A stretch of DNA of 64,000 nucleotides from Flavobacterium sp. MK4S-17. GTDB taxonomy: Bacteria; Bacteroidota; Bacteroidia; Flavobacteriales; Flavobacteriaceae. Each line of letters opens with the position of its first letter. Within the stretch, counting starts at the first letter, position 1. The stretch spans positions 30,056-94,055 of the forward strand of contig NZ_WWEP01000027.1 of NCBI RefSeq assembly GCF_009848495.1, written 5' to 3'. The translations under genes and the position numbers were made by a program. Below the pieces are notes generated by a model. It worked only from the letters and a program-made list of their open reading frames with translations, was not told the DNA's origin and ran no database searches. Positions 33,006 to 41,284 of the stretch are shown here, piece after piece.

Positions 33006-33914
33006 TTAAAACAAGCCATCTACCGAAAGGTAACGTTCCCCTGTATCATAATTAAATGTAAGCACAGTGGCTCCTTCTGGTATATCTGCCAATTTTTTAT
33101 TAACCGCAGCCAGCGATGCCCCTGTTGAAATACCTGTAAGTATACCTTCTTTAAGGGCTATTTTACGGGCAAAGTCAAAAGCTTCTTCCTTACTTACCTG
33201 TATAACTCCATCAATAAGGCTATCTTTATAGATAGAAGGCTTAAACCCTGCCCCTATACCCTGTAATGGGTGTGGGCCGGGCGCACCGCCGCTAAGTACC
33301 GGTGATGCCTCCGGCTCTACAGCAAAAACTTTCAGTTTTGGAAATTTTTGTTTTAGTATTTCTGCAACACCAGTAATATGCCCACCGGTTCCTACTCCTG
33401 TTATCAGGTAATCTATACCTTCCGGGAAATCCTCCAGTATTTCCTGTGCAGTGGTACGTTTGTGCACCTCAACATTAGCCTGGTTATCAAACTGCCCCGG
33501 CGACCATGCGTTAGGTGTAGCGGCTGTAAGTTCAGCAGCTTTTTCTATGGCTCCTTTCATACCTTTTTCTCTTGGTGTAAGTTCAAACTCTGCTCCATAG
33601 ATAGCCATTAATTTCCTGCGTTCTATACTCATTGACTCCGGCATTACCAGTATAAGCTTGTAGCCTTTTACAGCAGCCACAAGCGCCAGCCCAATACCTG
33701 TATTGCCCGATGTAGGCTCTATAATCACACTGTCAGGCTTTAGCAATCCTTTCGCTTCGGCATCTTCCACCATAGCAAGTGCTATCCTGTCTTTTATACT
33801 GTTTCCCGGGTTATTACGCTCAAGCTTTATCCACACATTATGGTTTCCATACAGCCTGTTAAGCTTAACATGCGGAGTTTTTCCTATAGTTTCTAAAACT
33901 GTGGTTGCTTTCAT
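33006..33914 (-). CDS. cysK: Cysteine synthase A (O-acetylserine sulfhydrylase)
   Basis: A 302-residue fold-type-II PLP enzyme. It makes L-cysteine from O-acetylserine and sulfide. The Schiff-base lysine is K41 in [12 protein letters not shown]. The substrate loop is [10 protein letters not shown], and the phosphate loop is [13 protein letters not shown]. The C-terminal GISTGAS motif is present. The length is slightly below E. coli CysK (323). It starts 11 bp after the cysE stop, so the two proteins of the cysteine synthase complex are encoded together. Expression is probably set by the leader-peptide attenuator upstream of cysE. Confidence 0.97.
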   Translation of the reverse strand: MKATTVLETIGKTPHVKLNRLYGNHNVWIKLERNNPGNSIKDRIALAMVEDAEAKGLLKPDSVIIEPTSGNTGIGLALVAAVKGYKLILVMPESMSIERRKLMAIYGAEFELTPREKGMKGAIEKAAELTAATPNAWSPGQFDNQANVEVHKRTTAQEILEDFPEGIDYLITGVGTGGHITGVAEILKQKFPKLKVFAVEPEASPVLSGGAPGPHPLQGIGAGFKPSIYKDSLIDGVIQVSKEEAFDFARKIALKEGILTGISTGASLAAVNKKLADIPEGATVLTFNYDTGERYLSVDGLF

Positions 33915-33925
33915 ATTTATCTTAA

Positions 33926-34741
33926 TTAAATTACAAAATTTAAAGGTTCGGGAAACACTTCCCTTGTTTTTATAGTTACTTCGCTTTTATGGTACACAAG
34001 CGAATTTGCAGGAACCGAATGGGTTATCCAAACGTTACCGCCAATAACCGACCCATTGCCTATTTCGGTATTACCGCCTAATATAGTAGCATTGGCATAT
34101 ATGGTTACATCATTACCAATAGTGGGATGGCGTTTAACTGCATTATCTGCTTTACTTAGGCTTAAGGCACCAAGGGTAACTCCCTGATAAATTTTTACAT
34201 CATTACCTATGTCTGTAGTTTCACCTATTACAACACCTGTACCGTGGTCAATAAAAAAACGCTCTCCAATTTTTGCCCCGGGATGTATATCAATACCTGT
34301 TTTGCCATGAACATATTCACTAAACATTCGGGGCAGCATTGCAACATCTTGTAACCAAAGCTCATGGGCAAGCCTATACACCGCAATTGCAAAAAAACCG
34401 GGATAGGAAATAAGCACTTCACTTCTTGATTTTGCAGCAGGGTCAAACTCAAAAATAGCTTTCAAATCATCTTCAAGTAAAAGATGAATTTGTATAACCT
34501 TATTTTTTAATAATGAAATGATTAAACTGTTTTTATCGTTGTTATTTTCTGCCAGTTGAAGCAACTGATACAATGTTTTAAAAAGGCTCTCTTCCTTTGC
34601 TGTAAAATAATCATAATCGGCATATTCAGTACCGAGACAAAACAGCCAACTGAAGTATTCCTCAACCCATTTCCCGGCCATGCCTTTATCAGGCAAAACA
34701 CCGGACTTTAAATAATTCGCTCTATATACAGGATGTTTCAT
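33926..34741 (-). CDS. cysE: Serine O-acetyltransferase
   Basis: A 271-residue hexapeptide-repeat acetyltransferase. It forms O-acetylserine from serine and acetyl-CoA, the first step of cysteine synthesis. An N-terminal helical domain (about 1-120) precedes the left-handed beta helix with [40 protein letters not shown]; the catalytic Asp-His pair is in FIDHGTG. The C-terminus ([14 protein letters not shown]) ends in an isoleucine, as needed for docking into CysK. I chose ATG 34741; an in-frame TTG 12 bp upstream is possible. Transcription must first pass the attenuator at 34755-34785. Confidence 0.95.
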   Translation of the reverse strand: MKHPVYRANYLKSGVLPDKGMAGKWVEEYFSWLFCLGTEYADYDYFTAKEESLFKTLYQLLQLAENNNDKNSLIISLLKNKVIQIHLLLEDDLKAIFEFDPAAKSRSEVLISYPGFFAIAVYRLAHELWLQDVAMLPRMFSEYVHGKTGIDIHPGAKIGERFFIDHGTGVVIGETTDIGNDVKIYQGVTLGALSLSKADNAVKRHPTIGNDVTIYANATILGGNTEIGNGSVIGGNVWITHSVPANSLVYHKSEVTIKTREVFPEPLNFVI

Positions 34742-34754
34742 AACTATGCTCAAA

Positions 34755-34780
34755 TAAAAAAGCCCTCCTTAAGGAGAGCT
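34755..34780 (-). terminator. Attenuator terminator upstream of cysE
   Basis: On the minus strand AGCTCTCC and GGAGGGCT pair over 8 bp (one G-T) around TTAA and are followed by six T. It stands between the leader ORF and the cysE start, so it can only be an attenuator. Confidence 0.85.
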
Positions 34781-34833
34781 TCTGTTATAGTTAAAAAGGC
34801 TACACCAATAATAACAATACAGAAACTCCCCTT
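34771..34833 (-). promoter_or_regulatory. Antiterminator pairing region of the cys leader
   Basis: Minus-strand AAGGGGAGTTTCTGT (34833 to 34819, inside codons 18-23 of the leader ORF) is complementary to ACAGAAGCTCTCCTT (34785 to 34771). The latter includes the whole 5' arm of the terminator. The pairing is 15 contiguous bp with two G-T wobbles and excludes the terminator hairpin. Confidence 0.75.
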
Positions 34834-34886
34834 TTTTCAGGACAGCAAATACATGATGCTTTGTATGATTGATTAACCTTTTTCAT
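34800..34886 (-). CDS. Cysteine-rich leader peptide of the cysEK operon
   Basis: A 28-codon ORF from ATG at 34886 to TAG at 34802-34800. It begins MKKVNQSYKASCICCPEKRG, with cysteines at positions 12, 14 and 15, and ends in a hydrophobic VSVLLLLV. Cysteine is rare in ordinary proteins of this organism, so three Cys codons in four, in front of a cysteine operon, are telling. The ORF lies between a -7 box and a terminator and overlaps one strand of the antiterminator. I infer that a ribosome slowed at the Cys codons, when Cys-tRNA is scarce, lets the antiterminator form. It is not expected to act as a protein. Confidence 0.75.
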   Translation of the reverse strand: MKKVNQSYKASCICCPEKRGVSVLLLLV

Positions 34887-34902
34887 TTATTATTTACTAT
34901 AA

Positions 34903-34910
34903 CAAATATA
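34903..34910 (-). promoter_or_regulatory. -7 box of the cys leader promoter
   Basis: On the minus strand TATATTTG matches TAnnTTTG and lies 16 bp before the leader ATG. No clear -33 TTTG is seen at the usual distance, and a palindrome occupies that space (34928-34942), which suggests regulator-dependent activity. Confidence 0.55.
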
Positions 34911-34927
34911 AAGAAAAAACAAATACC

Positions 34928-34942
34928 CTACTAAAATAGTAG
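34928..34942. promoter_or_regulatory. Operator candidate upstream of cys leader
   Basis: CTACTA-AAA-TAGTAG is a perfect 6-bp inverted repeat. Its centre is about 25 bp upstream of the cys -7 box, where the -33 region should be. It is a plausible binding site for a dimeric regulator of cysteine genes (for example an Rrf2-type protein); the regulator is not identified. It also lies upstream of the divergent pabA/trpG-like gene. Confidence 0.45.
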
Positions 34943-34977
34943 AGTATAAATTTATCTCACTTTTTGCAGGATATTAC

Positions 34978-34985
34978 TACTTTTG
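34978..34985 (+). promoter_or_regulatory. -7 box of the pabA/trpG-like gene
   Basis: TACTTTTG matches TAnnTTTG and lies 15 bp before the start codon at 35001. Confidence 0.5.
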
Positions 34986-35000
34986 CAGATATTTTAATAC

Positions 35001-35573
35001 ATGAAGAATCAAATACTTGTAATTGATAATTACGACAGCTTTACTTATAACCTTGTGCATTACCTTGAAGCACTGGATTGCGAAGTAACTGTTTTGCGCA
35101 ATAATGAAGTAACTATTGAAGACACTGAAAATTATACCAAAATACTCCTTTCTCCAGGTCCGGGCATCCCTTCAGAAGCAGGAAATCTTTTACCGGTTTT
35201 AAAAGCGTGTACCCATAAAAGCATATTAGGTATCTGCCTGGGGCAGCAGGCTATAGCTGAAGTATTTGGCGGATCATTAATCAACCTTAAAACTGTGTAT
35301 CACGGTGTGGCTGCAACAATAAAAATAACCGCTGCGGATGAAACACTTTTTTCAGGGCTAGGCAATAAATTTTCAGTAGGCAGGTACCATAGCTGGAGTG
35401 TTAATCAGGATACTTTACCCGATGTTTTAGAGGTTACCTCAACTGATGAAGCAGGCAATATAATGTCTATCCGCCATAAAGAATTAGATATAAAAGGTGT
35501 TCAGTTTCACCCTGAATCAATACTCACCCCTAATGGGAAACACATTCTTAACAACTGGATCAATATTAAATAA
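35001..35573 (+). CDS. Glutamine amidotransferase, anthranilate/aminodeoxychorismate synthase component II
   Basis: A 190-residue class I glutamine amidotransferase. It has LVIDNYDSFTYNLVHYL, the SPGPGIPSEAG oxyanion turn, the nucleophile Cys in GICLGQQAI and the His-Glu of GVQFHPESILTP. It supplies ammonia to a chorismate-using partner, either TrpE (tryptophan) or PabB (folate). No trp or pab gene is adjacent, so the partner is open. A stand-alone gene away from a trp operon more often serves PabB. It is divergent from the cys operon. Confidence 0.9.
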   Translation: MKNQILVIDNYDSFTYNLVHYLEALDCEVTVLRNNEVTIEDTENYTKILLSPGPGIPSEAGNLLPVLKACTHKSILGICLGQQAIAEVFGGSLINLKTVYHGVAATIKITAADETLFSGLGNKFSVGRYHSWSVNQDTLPDVLEVTSTDEAGNIMSIRHKELDIKGVQFHPESILTPNGKHILNNWINIK

Positions 35574-35678
35574 AAACTTTATATTTAATACCATAAGTAT
35601 TTGATTTTAATTAATATAATTAAATACAATAGATATATTCTATAGCTGTTTTCTCAAACGTTTTCTGTTAAATTTAAA

Positions 35679-35711
35679 TTAAACAAACGTTTAATTTAAA
35701 CAATTGTTTAA
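35679..35711. promoter_or_regulatory. Tandem TetR operators
   Basis: TTAAACAATTGTTTAA (35696-35711) is a perfect 16-bp palindrome. TTAAACAAACGTTTAA (35679-35694), 17 bp upstream, is a near copy. A half-like AAACGTTT lies at 35656-35663. The -7 box TAATTTTG (35709-35716) overlaps the end of the first palindrome, so binding would block the promoter of tetR and the pump genes. Confidence 0.65.
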
Positions 35712-35737
35712 TTTTGTTTGCGCAAATTATAAAACAG

Positions 35738-36361
35738 ATGACAGAGTTTAATGAGAAGCAAATTGAGATATTACAGGCTGCCGAAAAACTGTTTGCAGAA
35801 AATGGTTTTGATGGCACCTCTGTAAGGGATATTGCAAAACAGGCCAATATCAATATAGCAATGATATCCTATTATTTTGGCTCTAAGGAAAAGTTACTGG
35901 ATGCACTAGTTGTATACCGTACTTCCGACCTTAAGGTACAGCTTGATAACATCCTTGATGAAACCCTCTCCCCTATGGAGAAAATTGACAGGTTTATAGA
36001 CTTATACATACACCGCATTAATCGCAATAAATGTGTGTACCAGATTGTACATACAGAACTTGCCAATAAAAAAAGAATACTGGATATAAAAACCTTTACA
36101 AAGGTTAAAAAAAAGAACCTGTCTTATCTGCAGCAAATAATTGAAGAAGGGCAGCAACAGGGAATATTTAAAAAAGGTATTAATATCCCCATGATACCGC
36201 CTACCATTATAGGAACCTTTCTTCACTTTCATAACAACAAGATATTTTTTATTGACCTTTTAGGCCTGGAAAGCGAAGAAGCCTACGAAAACTATTTAAA
36301 AAATGAAGTAGTAAATCATATTAAACAAACTATTAAAGCACTTTTAGTACATGGAAATTAA
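35738..36361 (+). CDS. TetR/AcrR family transcriptional regulator
   Basis: A 207-residue protein with the TetR DNA-binding domain at residues about 5-50: QIEILQAAEKLFAENGFDGTSVRDIAKQANINIAMISYYFGSKEKLLDALV. A helical ligand-binding C-terminal domain follows. I chose ATG 35738; a TTG at 35714 lies within the promoter. It heads the efflux operon, and its 3' end overlaps the tolC-like start by 11 bp. Tandem palindromes upstream predict that it represses itself and the pump. Confidence 0.94.
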   Translation: MTEFNEKQIEILQAAEKLFAENGFDGTSVRDIAKQANINIAMISYYFGSKEKLLDALVVYRTSDLKVQLDNILDETLSPMEKIDRFIDLYIHRINRNKCVYQIVHTELANKKRILDIKTFTKVKKKNLSYLQQIIEEGQQQGIFKKGINIPMIPPTIIGTFLHFHNNKIFFIDLLGLESEEAYENYLKNEVVNHIKQTIKALLVHGN

Positions 36362-37706
36362 ACATTTGCTGCCGGCCGGCCTGCTTTTCTTTTCCTGCTT
36401 TGCCCTACAGGCTCAGGAAAAGAAAACGCTGTCTTTGGACGAGGCTATCAACCTGGCAGTTACACAAAGCACTGAAGCAGGGCTTGCAGAAACCAAAGTT
36501 GTAACATCGGGCCTTGATGTTGACAATGTAAAAAACAACCGCTATCCTGATTTTAAATTATCAGGGCAATACCAAAGGCTTACAAGCCCGGTTGTAAAAT
36601 TAAGGCTGCCTACAGGCGATGGAGGCAGTTCATCCGATGGAGGTGAAACAGCTACTGCATCACCTGAGGTTAACCAGGTTATGCTTGGGCAGGCCAGCTT
36701 TGGGCTGCCGGTATTCTCAGGTTTCAGGCTAAAAAATAATATTGAGTCTTCGGAAGACATCCATAAAGCCGAAACCTTTAATGCGCTAAATACAAAAGAG
36801 CAGGTTGCACTGCAGACCATCATGCTGTATGTTAACTTATATAAGGCACAGGAATCGGTTAAGCTGATACAGGAAAACCTTAAAAGTGCCAACCAGCGTG
36901 TAACTGATTTTACGGCAATGGAGCAAAACGGGCTTTTAGCGCGCAACGATTTATTAAAGGCACAACTTCAGTCATCCAATATTGAACTGTCGCTGGAAGA
37001 TGCAAAGAGAAGGGTTTCTACCCTCAGCTTTCAACTGGCTACACTATTAAAGCTGCCGCAAAATATACGCATTATACCGGACAGTGCTTATTTTAAAAAA
37101 TCGGAAACTATTACCCCTGCTATTAGTGAAGGCGAGGCTATTGCACAACGCACCGACCTTGAAGCACTACGCTGGCAGCAAAAAGCATCGGAAGCCAATA
37201 TTAAGGTAGCCCGTGCAGATTATTACCCTTCCGTTCAGTTAATGGCCGGCTATGTTGCCCTTGATATACAAAATGTGGCACAGGTTTATAACGCTGTAAA
37301 TTTTGGTGTAGGGGTTTCCTATGATATTTCGAATATTTTTAAAAACAGTAAAAAAGTAAAGGCTGCGCAAAGCCGTGCCGAAGAAACAAGGCAGGCAGTT
37401 GAACTGCTTACCGACAGGGTTAAAATACAGGTTCAGGAAGCGCTGGAAAACTATAACCTTGCCATAAAGCAGGATAAGGTATATACACAGGCTGTACAGC
37501 AGGCCAATGAAAATTACAGGATTGTAAAAGACAAATATGATAACGGGCTTGTAGATACCAATGACCTGCTTGAAGCAGATGTGCAACAATTGCAGGCAAA
37601 GTTAAATGAAGCTTTTTCCAAAGCTGATATAACCCAGCGTTACTATGAGCTTTTAAATGCTTCGGGAAAATTAACCAATTCATTCAACCTTACCCAAAAC
37701 AAATAA
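36351..37706 (+). CDS. TolC family outer-membrane efflux channel
   Basis: A 451-residue protein with a signal peptide (AGLLFFSCFALQAQ). Two outer-membrane efflux repeats follow, each starting with a long amphipathic helix (LSLDEAINLAVTQSTEAGLAETKV; GEAIAQRTDLEALRWQQKASEANIKVARADYYPSVQLMAGY). This is the TolC architecture: a trimeric beta barrel with a periplasmic helical tunnel. Together with the two downstream genes it forms a tripartite pump. Its start lies inside the end of the tetR gene. Confidence 0.94.
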   Translation: MEIKHLLPAGLLFFSCFALQAQEKKTLSLDEAINLAVTQSTEAGLAETKVVTSGLDVDNVKNNRYPDFKLSGQYQRLTSPVVKLRLPTGDGGSSSDGGETATASPEVNQVMLGQASFGLPVFSGFRLKNNIESSEDIHKAETFNALNTKEQVALQTIMLYVNLYKAQESVKLIQENLKSANQRVTDFTAMEQNGLLARNDLLKAQLQSSNIELSLEDAKRRVSTLSFQLATLLKLPQNIRIIPDSAYFKKSETITPAISEGEAIAQRTDLEALRWQQKASEANIKVARADYYPSVQLMAGYVALDIQNVAQVYNAVNFGVGVSYDISNIFKNSKKVKAAQSRAEETRQAVELLTDRVKIQVQEALENYNLAIKQDKVYTQAVQQANENYRIVKDKYDNGLVDTNDLLEADVQQLQAKLNEAFSKADITQRYYELLNASGKLTNSFNLTQNK

Positions 37707-37712
37707 TTTACA

Positions 37713-38792
37713 ATGGAAAAGAAAAAAACAAATAAGAAGTTTCTTTTTATACTGATAACACTTGTAGTTATAGGTGCTGTTTACGGAACCTACAAATATA
37801 TGCACTCACTTGCCCATGAAACAACAGATGATGCGCAGGTTGAAAAGAACATGAGCCCCATAATACCCCGCGTAACGGGCTATGTAACCAAAGTGTATGT
37901 AAAGGATAATGACTTTGTAAAAAAAGGCGATACGCTTTTTGTAATAGATGATAAAGATTATGTAGTGCGTGTAGAGGAAGCTAAGGCTGCACTTGCCGCC
38001 GCCGAAGGAAGTTATGAAGCTGCAAAGGCAGATATAGGTGGTGCACAGGCAAATATTTCGGTATCCGAAGCAAACGTGCTTTCGTCAAGGGGCAATATTG
38101 AAGCTGCAAAGGTAAGGTTATGGAGGGCTACCAATGATTTTGAACGTTTCCAAAACCTTTATAAAAACCACTCTATTACAAAACAGCAATTTGAGCAGGC
38201 TCAGGCAGCAAAACAGGAAGCAGAAGCCCAGCTTAAGGTTTTACAGCAGGCGGAAGCAGCAAGCAGGTCGCAAAGAGCTGCCAGCCTTTCACGTTCTAAC
38301 GTAACAGGCAAACAAACCGAAATAGCCGCCGCCAATATCAAAAAGGTGGAAGCGGCACTCGAAGCGGCAAAGCTAAATCTTGCCTATACTGTAGTTACAG
38401 CCTCTGTAAACGGACAGGTTTCCACTATAGATATACAGCCGGGGCAACTGGTACAGCCGGGACAGTCGCTATTTTATATCATAAATAATGAGGAGGCATG
38501 GGTTGTGGCTAATTTTAAGGAAACACAATTGAATAAAATGAGGGAAGGGCAAAAAGTAAGCATCAAGGCAGATGCCTACCCGGATACAGAGTTTGAAGGT
38601 GTTATCACCTCCTTCTCCCCTGCTACCGGGGCACGTTTTTCACTACTGCCTCCTGATAATGCCACAGGAAACTTTGTGAAAACAGTACAAAGGCTGCCGG
38701 TAAAAATATCCCTAACCGAAAATAATGATAAAGAAAAAGTGAAGCTGCTTCGCCCGGGTATGAATGTGGAAGTAGATGTTCACCTGAAATAA
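37713..38792 (+). CDS. HlyD/EmrA family membrane fusion protein
   Basis: A 359-residue periplasmic adaptor. One N-terminal membrane helix (about 8-28) is followed by the barrel-sandwich start ETTDDAQVEKNMSPIIPRVTGYVTKVYVKDNDFVKKGDTLFVID. A long Ala/Glu-rich coiled-coil hairpin (about 90-210) and the second lipoyl half (VTASVNGQVSTIDIQPGQLVQPGQSL) follow. This is the EmrA pattern, linking an inner-membrane MFS pump to TolC. It starts 6 bp after the channel gene. Confidence 0.94.
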   Translation: MEKKKTNKKFLFILITLVVIGAVYGTYKYMHSLAHETTDDAQVEKNMSPIIPRVTGYVTKVYVKDNDFVKKGDTLFVIDDKDYVVRVEEAKAALAAAEGSYEAAKADIGGAQANISVSEANVLSSRGNIEAAKVRLWRATNDFERFQNLYKNHSITKQQFEQAQAAKQEAEAQLKVLQQAEAASRSQRAASLSRSNVTGKQTEIAAANIKKVEAALEAAKLNLAYTVVTASVNGQVSTIDIQPGQLVQPGQSLFYIINNEEAWVVANFKETQLNKMREGQKVSIKADAYPDTEFEGVITSFSPATGARFSLLPPDNATGNFVKTVQRLPVKISLTENNDKEKVKLLRPGMNVEVDVHLK

Positions 38793-38793
38793 T

Positions 38794-40383
38794 ATGGCAG
38801 CAACAGTAACACAGGATGATAATTTGGTGGAATATGGTTTCCGGCGGGTTATAATAACCGTAACTGCGGTACTTTGTGCCCTGCTGGAAATTGTAGATAC
38901 TACCATTGTTAACGTAGCCCTTAACGACATGCGGGGCAGCCTGGGTGCCACGCTTACCGATGTGGCATGGGTTATTACAGCCTATGCCATAGCCAATGTA
39001 ATTGTAATACCCATGACAAGCTGGCTGTCGCAGCAGTTTGGGCGAAGGAACTATTTTGCCGCATCTATAATTATATTTACGGTTTCATCATTTCTATGCG
39101 GTAACGCCGTTAATATATGGGAACTGGTAATATTCCGCTTTATACAGGGCATGGGTGGCGGAGCGCTACTGGTAACGGCACAAACCATTATTACCGAAAG
39201 CTACCCTGCCGAAAAACGTGGTATGGCACAGGCTATTTATGGAATGGGCGTTATTGTAGGGCCTACATTAGGCCCCCCGCTGGGAGGTTATATAGTAGAT
39301 AATTTTTCCTGGCCGTATATTTTTTATATTAATATACCTATTGGCATTATTGCCACATTCCTGACACTTATTTATGTGCGCAGCCCTAAATATGGCGAAA
39401 AACTCAAGGCAAACCAGGTTGACTGGTGGGGTATCGTTTTCCTGGCTTCGTTTATAGGTTCGCTGCAGTTTGTGCTGGAACATGGCCAGCAGGACGACTG
39501 GTTTGAAGACCCTTTAATTGTAACACTTAGTGTAGTAACAGTATTCGGGCTTTTGGCATTTATATGGCGCGAAATGACTTATAAACACCCTATAGTAAAC
39601 CTAAGCGTACTAAAAGACAGCAACCTGCGTATTGGCACAATAATGTGCTTTATACTTGGCTTTGGCCTGTATGGTTCAACGTTTATAGTGCCAATATATA
39701 CACAGTCTATTTTAGGATGGACAGCTACAGATACAGGTTTGCTGCTTATACCAAGCTCATTAACAACTGCTTTTATGATGCCGATTATTGGCAGGCTTAT
39801 ACAAAAAGGCGTGCCTCAAACCTATATGGTGGCACTTGGTTTTATGATATTCTTTTTCTTTACCTTCTGGATGCACAATATCATAACCAATGACACGGGC
39901 GAAGAACACATGTTTTGGCCGCTGATACTTCGCGGTATAGGATTAGGGTTATTATTTGTACCTATCACTACTCTTTCACTTTCTACCCTTAAGGGCAAAA
40001 GTATTGGCGAAGGTGCGGCCTTTACAGGAATGATGCGCCAGTTGGGTGGTTCATTTGGTATTGCAATAATCACTACATTTATTGCGCGTTTTGGTCAGGA
40101 ACACAGGGTTAATCTTGTTTCCAACCTTAGCAAAAGCAGTTTTGAGGTACAACAGCGCGTGCAGCAATTACAGCAGGGTTTTGTGGCAAAAGGATTCAGT
40201 GCCAATGAAGCTCTGAATAAGGCATACCAAGTGCTTGATTTTTCAGTTACCAAGCAGGCTACTATATTATCTTACATGGATGTATTTATGTACCTGGGTG
40301 TACTGTTCCTGTTATGCATACCCTTTATATTGCTTGTAAAACGCGGTAAAGGAAAAGTGGACATGAGCGAAGCAATGCATTAA
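38794..40383 (+). CDS. DHA2 family MFS drug exporter (EmrB/QacA type)
   Basis: A 529-residue, 14-helix major facilitator transporter. Key motifs are LEIVDTTIVNVALNDMRGSLGA (motif D1 of DHA2), SWLSQQFGRRNYF (motif A) and GMGVIVGPTLGPPLGGYIVD (motif C of drug antiporters). It uses the proton gradient to expel drugs or other amphiphiles. With the EmrA-like and TolC-like proteins it completes an EmrAB-TolC-type pump. It begins 1 bp after the adaptor gene and is followed by a terminator. Confidence 0.95.
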   Translation: MAATVTQDDNLVEYGFRRVIITVTAVLCALLEIVDTTIVNVALNDMRGSLGATLTDVAWVITAYAIANVIVIPMTSWLSQQFGRRNYFAASIIIFTVSSFLCGNAVNIWELVIFRFIQGMGGGALLVTAQTIITESYPAEKRGMAQAIYGMGVIVGPTLGPPLGGYIVDNFSWPYIFYINIPIGIIATFLTLIYVRSPKYGEKLKANQVDWWGIVFLASFIGSLQFVLEHGQQDDWFEDPLIVTLSVVTVFGLLAFIWREMTYKHPIVNLSVLKDSNLRIGTIMCFILGFGLYGSTFIVPIYTQSILGWTATDTGLLLIPSSLTTAFMMPIIGRLIQKGVPQTYMVALGFMIFFFFTFWMHNIITNDTGEEHMFWPLILRGIGLGLLFVPITTLSLSTLKGKSIGEGAAFTGMMRQLGGSFGIAIITTFIARFGQEHRVNLVSNLSKSSFEVQQRVQQLQQGFVAKGFSANEALNKAYQVLDFSVTKQATILSYMDVFMYLGVLFLLCIPFILLVKRGKGKVDMSEAMH

Positions 40384-40394
40384 AGCTTTAATTT

Positions 40395-40427
40395 AAAAAA
40401 GCCTGCCTTATTAAGGCAGGCTTTTTA
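40395..40427. terminator. Bidirectional terminator after the efflux operon
   Basis: GCCTGCCTT and AAGGCAGGC pair around ATT, with A- and T-runs on the two sides. It serves the convergent efflux operon and yaaA gene. Confidence 0.92.
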
Positions 40428-41186
40428 TTATCGGGTAAAAACCAGCTTATTCCCTTTTGATAATTTAGTATCAAAGCTATAACCATCATAATTAAATCCC
40501 TTGATACCGTTAAGAGTTTTAATATTTTTATCCATAATATACCGCACCATCATCCCCCTTGCTTTCTTGGCAAAAAAACTTACCATACGCAGCTTGCCGT
40601 CTTTATAGTCTTTAAACTCGGGAGTAATTACAGGTACTTTTAGTTCTTTTGCATCCACAGCATCAAAATATTCCTTGCTGGCAAGATTAATAAACAACTC
40701 CCCCTCTTCCAGTTCCTCATTCAATTTTTTTGTTATATTTTCCTTCCAAAATTCATACAGGTTTTTATTATTGCCCACACGCAGTTGTGTACCCATTTCC
40801 AGCCTGTAAGGCTGTATAAGGTCTAATGGTTTTAGCAGCCCGTATAACCCTGAAAGTATACGAAGGCTGTCCTGCAACCTGTTAAGTTTGGCAACAGGTA
40901 GTGTATAAGCATCAAAGCCGGTATAAACATCTCCGTTAAAAGCATAAATGGCCGGTCGTGCATTTTTTGGTGTAAAAGGCGTTTTCCATTCCTGGTTGCG
41001 CTGCCAGTTCAGTTCGGCAAGTTTGTCTGATATATCCATTAACTCACGCAATTCAGCTGGCGATTTCTCTTTAACAGCATCATGTATTACCTCTGCCTTA
41101 TCTAAAAAAACAGGCTGTGAATATTTACGGGTTGGCAGTTTAGTTTCAAAATCAAGTGATTTTGCAGGCGATATAATAATTTTCAT
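40428..41186 (-). CDS. yaaA: Peroxide stress protein YaaA
   Basis: A 252-residue DUF328/UPF0246 protein. The start MKIIISPAKSLDFETKLPT, the central FNGDVYTGFDAYTL and LSGLYGLLKPLDLIQPYRLEMGT, and the late VVSFFAKKARGMMVRYI-like segment (MVSFFAKKARGMM) are diagnostic. In E. coli YaaA lowers free iron and limits damage under hydrogen peroxide, and the family has a DNA-binding fold. It overlaps the terminator T-run at its 3' end and is transcribed alone. Confidence 0.95.
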   Translation of the reverse strand: MKIIISPAKSLDFETKLPTRKYSQPVFLDKAEVIHDAVKEKSPAELRELMDISDKLAELNWQRNQEWKTPFTPKNARPAIYAFNGDVYTGFDAYTLPVAKLNRLQDSLRILSGLYGLLKPLDLIQPYRLEMGTQLRVGNNKNLYEFWKENITKKLNEELEEGELFINLASKEYFDAVDAKELKVPVITPEFKDYKDGKLRMVSFFAKKARGMMVRYIMDKNIKTLNGIKGFNYDGYSFDTKLSKGNKLVFTR

Positions 41187-41284
41187 GTATTAACTGTTTA
41201 TATCTTCAAAAGTACTAAGCCGATAGCACATCCGCAACGTGTATTTTTATATATTAGCACTTTAACCAACCAATAAATAATATA

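Noticed and set aside
34755..34910. SAM or other riboswitch upstream of cysE
   Set aside because: I first considered a metabolite riboswitch. No riboswitch core is recognisable, while the Cys-codon ORF and the alternative stems explain the region fully.
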